NCBI GenBank assembly: GCA_963691705.1
Contig: OY829537.1
Coordinates: 59,186,304 to 59,250,303, forward strand
Direction of reading: 5' to 3'
DNA length: 64,000 nucleotides
From: Viola odorata
Taxonomy: Eukaryota; Streptophyta; Magnoliopsida; Malpighiales; Violaceae
Shown here: in pieces, positions 23,028-32,298 of the stretch
Layout of the letters: each line of letters opens with the position of its first letter
Position numbering within the stretch: position 1 is the first letter of the stretch
The notes under the pieces: generated by a model
What the model was told of the DNA's origin: nothing
Databases searched by the model: none
The model's input: the letters and a program-made list of their open reading frames with translations, nothing else
Program-made: the position numbers and the translations under genes

Positions 23028-25201
23028 TCAGACTTTCTCCCCCGAAGGGCCAGAAGAACCGTTGTCACCTTTGCTAATCTCACCCATCACGATAGACATG
23101 TAATCAGCTACCTGGGCCGGATCCGAAGGGTTACCTTTGAAATGGGACGCAAACCCAGAAACGAAGGCGTCCAGAACCCTCTTCCTCTATAACTCTTCCT
23201 TTAATGACGCCCTAACAGACCCCTCATCTCGAGCCAGTACCTCTTCACGGAGAAAGAGATTCTTCTTCCTTTCTAGCGCTAATTCCGCCTCCAGAACTTC
23301 CACCTTGGCTTTCCCGATTGATTTTTCTCTGTCCAATTCCGCCTCCAGAACTTCTACCTTGGCTTTCCCGATAGATTTTTCTCTGTCCAATTCCTTTTGG
23401 GACGATTCACAGAGGCGCGTCAGCAACCTAGAATGCTCCACCGCCTTCTCTAGCTGCACCCTTGCAACACACAATGCGCTGGAAAAATTACGGGACTCGC
23501 GATCGTGAATTTCGAATTGATAATTCAGATGGCGGAAAAAGTCCAGAGAATCATTCAGAACATGGCGAAAGCGTGCCGAGGGAGGGAGTTGAAGAAATTC
23601 CTCTTTCTCCTTTTTGGAACCCAGCATCTCCCCTATCAAGGGTGCAGTAAACTCATCTCGAGAAAAAGGTTGAGGAACCCCGACAACGCGAAGGGCGTCA
23701 AAGCAAAACCCTGCAAGATTCATACGGTAGGCTGGGACCCCGTCAGGACCAAGATTGATTGAGGGAGGCGGAGAAGAGCCCTGAGGAAAAATACTCTTGA
23801 AAGGAGTAAAAAATAGCTACGGAGTAACCTTAGGCGGTAGCTCAGCAGTCGAATCCACCACAGGAGGTGTGACCACTACGTCAGGAATATAATGAGCAAT
23901 CGGAGAATCGGGAGCGTCAGGTATGGGAGGAGGACATTCCATCGGTAGGCCTTCTCCCTCAGAAGAACAAGTTTTTTCCAACCCCTCAACGGCTCCCGTT
24001 GGCTGAGAGGCGCCCACCTCAGACAAAACAGCAGGCGTAGGAACAGTTGCCACATCTACAGGAGATGTCCCGGTAGCTTGTCCACTAGTGACCACTCGAA
24101 GTTTTTTCCGACGCTGGGAAGCAGCAAGGGAAGAAGCATGGCAAAGGTCTGACTTAGCATCTGCATCCTCATCATCGCTAGTAATTACTGTCGTTGCGAC
24201 AGGCCTGGAGTCCGTCCCCGTGCGACGCTCCGGTAGCCAATTTTCCACAAAATGAGAAGTTCGCACAGAGCTAACGGGCCTTCGCCCTCCCCGGGCAACT
24301 GTTTTAGTTCTCTTCCTCGGAGGAGGAACGCTACCCCGACTTGAGCCCTCAGCCGAAGGCGAGGCCGGTAAAGTTTGAAGCGGTATTACGTTCAGAGGAG
24401 TACCAACGTCACCTGGAAATCAACCGTTAGCTCCTTACAGCAAACAAAGTAGGCGAGGACCAAAGTAAAGAAAATATGGAAAGAAATAGGCTCACCCATA
24501 ATGCACTCTTCCAGAGGCTTGAATAGAGCAAAGGCAGGAATGCGGTAGTGGGTATTCTCGTCTAACAAAGCGTTAGCCTGGTCCAACTCAGTTCTGGACA
24601 AAATCGCGGGATTTGTCCAAACGGGACCTGCCAGTTCCTGATTAAAATTGATACGCCACAAACGTGACGGTAGCTCCAGAACAAAGAAGTTGCTCTTCCA
24701 ATCAGCTACACCCTTCTTGAAGCCGTGAAAACGTTGCCAAAATGACTGCACGAGCGCATCATCCCACCGGGGAGTAATCTCGATTAAACAATTATAGCAA
24801 ATCATGCTAAAGAATTTGCGAAACAAATTGATAGATGGGGTAAAAATGTTCTTCAACTCGCAAGCGCGAAGAAAAGCATAAACCGCGCACCAAGAGGAAG
24901 GAGTTATCTGGGTAGGATTAAGGCTATACTCCCGCAGCAGAGTTAATATCGACTCATGAACGGGAAAGCGGAAACCATAAAGGAACATTTTAAAATAAAG
25001 AAGCCTACAGTGGCCCCACCCTGGATTATGAAGCCGCATATCACTTCCGGGAATAGAAGGCTCATGCCCAGGAGGAAAGGTAATACCATGTTCCTCCAAT
25101 TCGGCTTTCAGAACCACATCGCAGGTAAAAATACTCGGTGATTGGGCAACCTCGGGATCCATGGGCCTAGAGATAATCTGACGAGGTCTATTCCTAGCCA
25201 T
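23028..25201 (-). pseudogene. Antisense ORF 2: second PF04195-like protein with coiled-coil tail
   Basis: ATG at 25201 (MARNRPRQIISRPMDPEVAQ). Exon 1 is 25201-24496 and exon 2 is 24412-23028 (GTGAGC..TTCCAG intron); lengths 706 and 1385 sum to 697 codons. The N-terminal domain parallels antisense ORF 1 (KMFLYGFRFPVHESILTLLR, NPTQITPSSWCAVYAFLRAC, WKSNFFVLELPSRLWR), so the two look like duplicates within one element. A Ser/Pro-rich middle is followed by a coiled coil with a repeated ELDREKSIGKAKVEVLEA block. Two in-frame TAG codons, at 23817-23819 and 23187-23189, interrupt it. Role unknown; such antisense ORFs are reported in Tat-lineage elements. Confidence 0.7.
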
Positions 25202-25661
25202 AGCAAACCAACAAAAAAGGAAATCTGAGAAGGGACGAATTGATACCTTAAAAGAGAAGAATCACAGGGAAATCGGCGGACAGTGACGAGCGGCCGAAAA
25301 AGTATTCGGAGAAGAAGACGAAGGAATACAAGAAGGAAAATTCGAAGTGAGGGCAAAAGTTTTGAGAAATTGGAGAACGGCCCCTCTTAAAGGATAAAAA
25401 TGCCACCGCATTAATTGAGTCACCAATCGGGCAAAGACGCGTGTAAAAGAAGTTGGCCACGTGGAAACGCATTAAAGAAATTTGAAAAAAGAGAAGTTAT
25501 TCGTCGAGACTCCCCAAAGGGGCGAGACAGTATTGACCCGGTCAGAGTAACCGCGAAGCGATTGCCTCAGTCAGTCCAACCGCTTGCGTTAGCTATCACC
25601 AAGAACCAGCAGGCTAACGGAAGTAACGACAAAAAAGGAAAAATATAAGGCATTATTTTAT

Positions 25662-26120
25662 TCATAAAACGCCAACAGGCGGGTACAATGCGAAACGGCT
25701 AATCCTCATCAGGCCAATAAATGTCGTGGTGATAAACCCCGTCATCATCAAGGAACGGCATCTTCCCGTCAGCATTCGGGACCGGCTGGTCTGCCTCCCT
25801 TTCTGGCAGGACCCTGACGGGTATGATTTTCCTTTTGCGCCCGAATCTGCCAACCCCACACCAGCATTGATGGGAAAATCCTCGTTCAGCGAGAAGTCAG
25901 GGGAAGGAAAACGTTTGCCACCCTCTTGAGTAGCAGAACCAGAAGAAGCCAACGTCGCAAAGGGCGTCTTGGAAGTCCGTTTTCCCTGCTTCTTACGACC
26001 CTTTCGGCGGACCGGAGGCCTCCACGGTGGCGAATGAGGGGGATGATCTGAGTCCGGCGAAGTTGGGGGAGTCGGCAAGGAGTCACGATCCATGGAACTT
26101 AGGAAATAAAAATCTGCCAT
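25662..26120 (-). pseudogene. Antisense ORF 3: small proline-rich protein
   Basis: Likely start at 26120 or the inner ATG at 26093 (MDRDSLPTPPTSPDSDHPPH), just after a pyrimidine tract ending CAG that could be a splice acceptor. A TATAAGG-type box (CTATATAAGGGAG) lies on - at about 26185-26197. Basic stretch VRRKGRKKQGKRT in the middle. A homologue with PPSTPLTSPDFDGPP stands at 46.1 kb next to another Tat LTR. In a neighbouring frame an acidic tail (LDDDGVYHHDIYWPDED) ends at a TAG at 25701, so either the last ~60 residues in this frame are frameshifted or that tail is chance. No known function. Confidence 0.5.
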
Positions 26121-26607
26121 GCCACCTGCAAAAGCAAAAAAAGAAGGAAAAGGAAGAAGATGAACAGGAAAGGGAAACCAAACTCCCTTATATAGCCGAG
26201 TGAGCATCTCGATCCCTGAAAAATCAATCAAGACGCTTGGGAAAAATAACTGCAATTGCAGAATTCGATCCGTCACAGGCGCGTCTGCTCGTCGAATGCA
26301 CCAATCAAAGGGCACCGAAGAACCGCCCAACCACCTGCCACTGAAAAGACGGCCTGGAACAGTCAAGACAGAGCATTCATTGCTAATCCCCGGAACGCGA
26401 CCACTGCAATACAATGTCCCGAGGAAGACCCATTTTCAGTTGGGCTCATGACAAATATTTCCAACCAATAAAGCAAGCAACCACGCAAGAGAAAGAGAAA
26501 ACTTGGGAAAAAGCAGAGACAGTTATTTATTTATGGCCAGGTGGCCTTAGCGTTCAGATATGTACAAGAAACATAAGAAAAGCAACGAGAAGAAGCGGAG
26601 CCAGCGG

Positions 26608-26991
26608 TCAGATATTGGACCCCGCATCATCTTCCCCTGGCACAACGGGAACCTCCCTTAAAGCGTCAGCGACGGAGGTCAGTTCGAAAGAGCAAGCTCT
26701 CATGCCCTTCAGGCAACAGGCCAGCAGATCTTTCCTCTGCTGCAGCATCGAGGCCACCACGTCAAGGTGAGCACTGACAGTGGCCAGTTTCGCCAAACTC
26801 TCTAGGGGATTAAAATCCTCCAGAGTTATTCCCAGCTGTCTAGACAGAATAGGGGTTAGCACCCCCCGCAACTCTAGGACATCCTCGGAGGTCTTGGTGA
26901 TCATCCTCTCCAGGAAGCCGATGTCACCCTCAGTAAGATTCTTCAGGGTCAGAGTTTTGGAGATCAGGAAATTGCGAGTCAGTTCATCCAT
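26608..26991 (-). CDS. Antisense ORF 4: small conserved helical protein of Tat elements
   Basis: Intact 127-residue frame from ATG at 26991 (MDELTRNFLISKTLTLKNLT) to the stop at 26608. A same-length homologue lies at 45237-45620 (MDDLTRNFLISKAHGLKNLT), agreeing along its length (ETMVRKTSED/ERMITKTSED, KDLLACCLKGMRA/KDLLGCCLKGMRV, DALREVPVVPGEDDAGS/DALREVPEVPGEDDVGS). Predominantly helical by composition; no membrane segment or known domain recognised. A CTATAAAT box at 27053-27060 is 62-69 bp upstream of the ATG, a spacing kept in the other copy. It is the Tat antisense gene closest to the 3' LTR. Confidence 0.65.
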   Translation of the reverse strand: MDELTRNFLISKTLTLKNLTEGDIGFLERMITKTSEDVLELRGVLTPILSRQLGITLEDFNPLESLAKLATVSAHLDVVASMLQQRKDLLACCLKGMRACSFELTSVADALREVPVVPGEDDAGSNI

Positions 26992-27052
26992 GGCGGAATA
27001 CGAAAAGAAAGAACGTGAAAAATGCGAAGAAACTGGCACAGAGAAACCTCTG

Positions 27053-27060
27053 ATTTATAG
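27053..27060 (-). promoter_or_regulatory. TATA box of antisense ORF 4
   Basis: CTATAAAT on -, about 65 bp before the ATG at 26991. The homologous ORF at 45237 has CTATAAAT at 45167-45174 with the same spacing. Confidence 0.55.
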
Positions 27061-27188
27061 ATCCTGACAAAAAAACCGTCAGGACCATTTTTTTGAGGCA
27101 AAACCTCCCCGGTACATAAAGGGACTCTCCGTGAGAGAAGGAACGTTAGCCCTTGGTAAACACTCGGGCTCATTTTCAGTTGGGCTTA

Positions 27189-27758
27189 TGATAACAATCC
27201 ACCTAAAAGAAAGGGTATTTTCGCCTATCACCCGGTGGGGAGAGGCATAGCTACTGTTTCACACCACCCCGGTAGGGACAAAATCGCTACCTTCCCCAAA
27301 GGCTAATGCTACAGAGGCCAACGGGGCCTTACCGGCTCCTTTTACGGACCTCCTGCTTGGTTCAAAGAGTTATCTCATCCAGAGGAAACCACGCGTCAGG
27401 ATTAACGCTCAGGCCATTATCCTACCGCGGCAATATCTACCTAAACACCTACCGTCGAGGTAGCGTGTCACGATAAGGGCGAATCACAGACCCTAACGCG
27501 AGCGATAGCTCCGTACCCGTTTACTCGGGCAGGAACGCCCCCTTTCTTCTATAAATACCTCCCCCACAAAGGAGGCAGGTAAGCGGATTTGACTGGCCAA
27601 AACTCTGCCAATTTCAGTACACCTACTGACTTAAGCATCGGAGTGTTTCCGCCGGAGACCCCCTCCGGCGCATTGCAGGTACTGTGGACCGTCATGCACA
27701 CTGATCCGAGAAGAGCTGCTCCGCCATACATCCTTCGACAGAAGACAAATTATTATCA
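27189..27758 (+). repeat. 3' LTR of the Tat element
   Basis: 570 bp, TGATAACAATCC..AATTATTATCA, followed by the target duplication GGAGG at 27759-27763. It differs from the 5' LTR by about a dozen substitutions and two short indels, mostly transitions. Confidence 0.9.
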
Positions 27759-29170
27759 GGAGGTTCGATAATTTTATGGATGTACTCCTGTGTGAACTCA
27801 GGTTCCTTCTCATCCTTCTTCGGTGAACCTCTGGGATTGTGAATACGCTTCTCCTTCTCTATTTCTGCCTTCTGCTCCTTCGGATTAGGCGTAGGCTCGG
27901 GGTGCTTGGCGTATAGGTCTGGATGCACACGGGAAGGAATTTGGGTACCACCGCATAGTGACATGGCACATGCATCGTGTTTTGGGTTGGCTTATGGTTG
28001 AGGTGGTAAATGTCCTCTGTTCTTCAGTTCTTTTATCTATGCATTCATAACACCCAATTTTTTTGTATATCAAGAATAACAGTAGTGAACTTACTTACCT
28101 CATCAACCGGCTGTGTTGGAGGGGCTTGGCCTTGAGGGGCATGGTATGGATACTGCTGGTTGTTGGGGTAGCTCGATAGTGGCTTGAAGTTCTGCAAATT
28201 AAAGGGAGGTTGCTGCTGATTCGCAAAGGGATGTTGCGGTTGTTGCTGACTAGGGCGAGGCTGCTGTGAGTTGTTTGACCACCTAAGGTTGGGATGTCTC
28301 CATCAATTGTTGTAATTTTGCGTGTAAGGTTCAAACTTCCTAGGATCACTGTTATAGTTACCAACTGCATTAACTTGTACCTCATTGGGAATATAGGGGT
28401 AGGCGTCTGTCGGGTGGTCCGTGATATTACAAAACCCACATGCCTTGATCTGGACAGGTTGTCCCGAGGCCATGTTCTGAAGCATACCAGTGATGGTGGT
28501 CAATTGGTTCTCCATGGCAGCAACGCATACGTCGTGAGTTGTCTGGGGTCCTCTGTCTGATGGCATGGCATTCTTAGCATCAGTTCTATAGTGGCTTTGG
28601 CAGCGGCTGGAGTAAGGGCATAGAGAGAACTATGACCAGAAGGATCCAGTAAGGCATTGTCATTCACCTTCAACCCTTCATAGAAATACCGAGGGTATGG
28701 TCAGCTAGATTGTGCGAGGGGCAGAGGGTTTGCATCTTCTTAAAATGCTCGTAGTACTGACTGAGATTCTCATCGTCCTTCTAAACAATGGACACATGTT
28801 CTTTGCGTGTGACTCTAGCCATCGAGACTGGCAATACTTGTCAGTAAAGGCTTTGGACATCTAGGCCTAAGAGGTGATGGATTTGGGAGGCAGATCATAG
28901 AACCAATCCTTGGCTTCTCCTGCGAGGGACCACATAAAAGCTCTCAATTTAGCATGCTTAATCTCCACATTAGCTGGTTTCATGGCCGCGCAGATGGAGT
29001 GTAGGTGCTGAAGGTGTCGGTGGGGGTTCTCCTTAGGAACACCATGGAATGTAAGGAGATAGTGTAACACGGCGGATTTAATTACCCAATCATTTTGGAC
29101 AGTGGGCCAAGCGATGGAACTACTGGTTAGCTCAGGGGCAACATATTTGGGTAATTAAGCCCAAAGATTA
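27759..29170 (-). pseudogene. Athila gag, central and C-terminal part (right of inversion breakpoint)
   Basis: Starting at 29170 on - it reads YVAPELTSSSIAWPTVQND, LHYLLTFHGVPKENPHRHL, LRAFMWSLAGEAKDWFYDL: the gag capsid-like domain of this lineage. At about 28440-28395 comes a degenerate zinc knuckle (CGFCNITDHPTDAYP, last Cys lost), then Gln-rich stretches and PEFTQEYIHKIIEPP up to the Tat insertion at 27759. Several frameshifts and stops. The piece lacks the gag N-terminus, which lies at 4976-5253 on +. Confidence 0.75.
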
Positions 29171-29335
29171 TACTTCATATTTGTTCCTTTGTTGAACTCG
29201 TCTCATGTATTCTGTTTGTGTAAAACTTGTCTAGGTTTGAACAAGGATTTTAAGAAAATGTTGAGCGAGCACGCAGAATTCAAGGCATTATCTTTGGACA
29301 AAATCCTCACATCATATTATGGAACTAGGAAGGTA
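29171..29335 (+). repeat. 165-bp inverted duplication, right copy
   Basis: Matches the reverse complement of 5254-5418, about 6 mismatches in 165. It holds RlmN exon 4 with its splice acceptor (AG at 29233-29234) and donor (GT at 29333). Left of 29171 the sequence is Athila gag on -. Confidence 0.85.
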
Positions 29336-29830
29336 GCCATTATCATTTTACTTGTGCACTTCTTGTTATTTTGTTTCGTGATTCTTTGTTTTGTAAGTTT
29401 GTTGCACCATAGTACTATTTTTATTGTGAGAATCTTCTCATTGATGTTGAAACTAACAGGAACTTGCAGATATTATATAGGTTGGATGATGGTCTGTTGA
29501 TAGAAATTGTTGTTATACCTTGCGATAATGGTAGAAACACAGTTTGTGTTTCAAGTCAAGTGGGTTGTGCCATGAATTGTCAGTTTTGCTTCACTCGCAG
29601 ACAAGATTTTATCTTCCTTTTCTGAATATTATAGCCATATTAATATTATGTTTTTCATCATATATATAATTTATATCATCACATTTCTCTTGACTTTGCA
29701 GGATGGGTTTGACTTAGTAGACAAGGTTGTTTGGAAACTGCTCACAGTCGCTTGTTTGGAAACTGTTCAGTCTTAGGACTATCATACTACTCTTTTATGG
29801 GGGTCCCTTGCATGGAAAGTTACAGGTTTT
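29235..29830 (+). pseudogene. RlmN-like radical-SAM methyltransferase fragment, exons 4-6
   Basis: Exon 4, 29235-29332 (LNKDFKKMLSEHAEFKAL); exon 5, 29470-29600 ([37 protein letters not shown]), which includes the radical-SAM cluster motif CAMNCQFC, the CxxxCxxC that binds the [4Fe-4S] cluster; exon 6 starts at 29702 (RMGL) and soon meets TAG TAG. The donor after exon 5 reads ACAAGA where GTAAGA is expected, so splicing would fail. A stretch near 29795 (ATGGGGGTCCCTTGCATGG) may be the decayed FMGMGEPLH motif region. Phases from exon 4 through 6 are consistent. With the piece at 5.3-6.1 kb this gives the first six exons in order. Confidence 0.8.
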
Positions 29831-30461
29831 TTCATTTATTTTTATTTCTTTCAAAGGAACATGATAATCTTTGGAATGTGAAGTTAGAAAGTAAACTAAA
29901 GACCTAACTCTCCTCACTTTGCAAAAGGCACCACTGAGCTACAAGTCCATGGTCACAGAAAACAGACTTGACCTACCATCATATGCTTTATGTTGTGTTC
30001 CTTACCTGCATATTTTGTTTATGTAATTTAGTATTTCTGGTAAAACTTCAGTAGTTTGGTCTACTGGGAATATCAAGGAGAGTTTTCTCTTCTTTAGGTA
30101 GCTCTTCTTTTTGTTCTCCGCCATTTAAGTTTATCCCTGGTCCTGTCATTTACCAGCAGGAGCATTTTTTTTGGCCTAACTACTGAATGTACATAACACA
30201 ATAAATCAAATTAATAAATAAAACTAAACATAATAAATAAACAAATATTAATTCACATTTAGTTCCAGACGATGGCTGCAGGCTTGTTCATGATTTAGTT
30301 TAAATTTGAATCTAAAATTTTTTAATGTAAATTTTTTAAAAAAAATTAATTTAAAAAAAAACTAAAACTAAAACTGAACCGAACCGATCCGAATCGTCTA
30401 GTTCGATTCGGATCCGATTCTAGCCTAAAAACCGGACCGAACCGTCCCATTTTCACCCCTA

Positions 30462-31128
30462 ACCAGCACTTATCCGTGTTACCATCGTCTAGGCCTTGAC
30501 GTTAACTGAGGCTCTTCATAGGAGGCAACTCACGTTTCTTTCCTTTTTTCTTAATTTTCCTTTTATTTTATTTTCCTGTTTTTCTATTTTCCTCATTTGA
30601 TTTCTTTCCCTCCGATTTTATTTCCTTTTTTTCTCTTTTCTCACTTTTCCCTATTTAATACACCCGGATTTCCTTCCCTTAATTTCTCTTTCCTTGTTTT
30701 TCTTTCCCATTTTGAATTCTCTCTCCTCTTTTCAATTTTTCATCATTTCTCTCTTTTAATTTTGATCTCGATCTTTCCCCCAGATTTTCTCCATCTCCCA
30801 TATTTTATTCTTTCCCTTTTCCTGACTCATTAACTTATCCCCTATGGTTTTCCCTTTTCTACTCCTTTTCTAATTCGAATTCCTTCATTCTTTATTTGAA
30901 AAGGACTGATAATCAGTTGGGATTTTATTGCAGTTGGGATCCTATGGACCACCACTCACGACCCGCCACGTCCTCACAAAGGACAACGGCTAGTCCTTGT
31001 AGCACTATAAAAGGGAAGTCCTCATTCTTTCTTTCATTAATTCCTTCTTCCTGCTTTTTATCTTTTCTTTGCTCTCTACTTCTCAGACCCCTCCCCCAAC
31101 AGACCTCTAAAACTTCTCACTCTTTTCA
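30462..31128 (+). other. Athila post-pol untranslated region
   Basis: Directly after the hAT target duplication comes GACGTTAACTGAGGCTC and GGAGGCAACTCACGTTTC, the ..GGGAGGCAACCCACG..-type sequence that follows integrase in Athila-lineage elements. Then about 450 bp of pyrimidine-rich, low-complexity DNA. It continues the - strand region that stops at 6518, across the hAT insertion. Confidence 0.55.
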
Positions 31129-32298
31129 ATGGCACGCTCCAAGCATGTTCCTGTCTCCAACCGTCCCGATCGACAATGGCTACTCTGACCACGCCCCCTG
31201 CGGTCATCGTACCCCTCTCTACTGTCTCTGGACCACCTCTAGTTGGATCCACACCCCTCACCCTAAACCCCAGAAAGAGCCCTCGCACTCAGAATACCCC
31301 TCTACAGTCGCAGATAACCATACCAAAGGCCACTACTTCTACGCTAACTGCTGTCACCACCCAACCATCTGAAGCCACCACTATTCCCACCAAATTATCT
31401 ACCAAGAAGCCTTCCACTATTCCCACATCCAGCGACCCACCTACTAAACAATCCACTCCAGTAGCTAAATCGACCCTATCATCTATCCCTAAGCCTAAGC
31501 CAGACACTCCCATCGCTCCGCCATCGCCAGTGGTTGAGCCTGTCGCTCTAGCCGATGACGAGCAAGAGGGAACCTCTACAGGAGAATATGAGGACGAATT
31601 TGGAGAAGAATTTTGGGATTCAGAAGAGGTACCGGGGAAGAGCACCCAGCCCTAGACGATTGATGCCATCCCGATTTCTCAACTATCGAGCGCCTCTGGC
31701 GCGGCGGTCAAAGGCGCTTTAACTCCAGATGATAGAGATGAAGAGGATGGTGAGGATGATAAGGACCAAGAGGAGAAGGATGACAGATTTGAGATGGAGG
31801 TTGATGAACAGGGTAACCTGGTGGAACCCATAGACGAGGAGGTCCGAATTATAGGCTCTGTCTCGTCCGCCAGTGGCCTGCCCATGAGTCGAGGTATTAC
31901 TTCACGGGGTCATCTGATTGAGCCTGTATCATATGCAGAGAGCCAACATAAGCCCAAGAAGGTTTAATTGATGGTGCCTATTGAGGATGATGAGGAGGAC
32001 GATTTCGAGGGAGAGGAAGAGACAATAGAGGTACTTGAGAGGAAGACAAATATTACGAAAGATGTTGAGAAGGATGAGATGGAAGAAGAGGAGAAGGAAG
32101 AGGTGAGGATTGATGCGAAGGACGTTGTGCAAGACATAGAGGAGGAGCCAGAGGAGGAGGATGAAGTCCCTCTATCTCGTAGGAAGCGTAAAACCTCAGC
32201 AGCCCAAACAACGACCCCGCCACCTCGCAAGTCCCAGCGTACTTCGAGCAGCAAGGGCAAGATACCCATCGCTACACCCATAGCTATATCAGCACAGA
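31129..32298 (+). pseudogene. Athila 3' (env-position) ORF, N-terminal part
   Basis: ATG at 31129 gives MARSKHVPVSNRPDR, a basic start common to this ORF; a frameshift near 31165 leads into the frame from 31176. That frame is Thr/Pro/Ser-rich (ATTIPTKLSTKKPSTIPTSS), then very acidic (DEEDDFEGEEETIEVLE), then basic (RRKRKTSAAQTTTPPPRK). Only TAG (31653) and TAA (31965) interrupt it before the insertion at 32299. The frame goes on exactly in phase at 36174 once the inserted element and one target copy are removed. Role of this ORF in Athila elements is unproven; I see no signal peptide or membrane segment. Confidence 0.6.

Larger units (their letters stand above)
12025..27758 (+). mobile_element. 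Tat-lineage Ty3/gypsy retrotransposon, nearly complete (15.7 kb)
   Basis: LTRs lie at 12025-12588 and 27189-27758, both with TGATAA..TTATCA ends, flanked by a perfect 5-bp duplication GGAGG (12020-12024 and 27759-27763). About a dozen substitutions separate the LTRs by eye, so insertion is recent compared with the host Athila. Order: LTR, PBS, gag, protease, RT, RNase H, a second RNase H, integrase, 3' tandem repeats, four antisense ORFs, LTR. The second RNase H after the first and the long 3' region with extra ORFs are Tat-lineage traits. It carries one frameshift and five in-frame stops in otherwise continuous frames. Confidence 0.9.
29171..30461 (+). mobile_element. hAT-like element carrying RlmN exons, right half (exons 4-6 and right end)
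   Basis: Carries RlmN exons 4 to 6 on +, then AT-rich sequence, a subterminal zone rich in GAACCGAACCGATCC-like motifs (30365-30450), and the end ..CCATTTTCACCCCTA at 30461, whose reverse complement TAGGGGTGAAAATGG mirrors the other end TAGGGGTGTAAGAA. The next 8 bases, accagcac, match accaacac beside the other end. No transposase. Confidence 0.7.

Noticed and set aside
5231..29150. Gag overlap between the two fragments (VTPEL and VAPEL) as evidence for two different elements
   Set aside because: Only about 17 bp look alike. A flush in-frame join without overlap explains the data better, so the similarity is probably a motif occurring twice in gag or chance. It remains a weak point of the inversion model.
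29171..29830. A functional RlmN gene
   Set aside because: It is split, exon 1 is frameshifted, the exon 5 donor is lost and exon 6 has stops, so it is a captured pseudogene.
31176..31655. Thr/Pro-rich 160-residue frame as a host cell-wall protein
   Set aside because: No signal peptide; it continues in frame into the acidic and conserved parts of the Athila 3' ORF.
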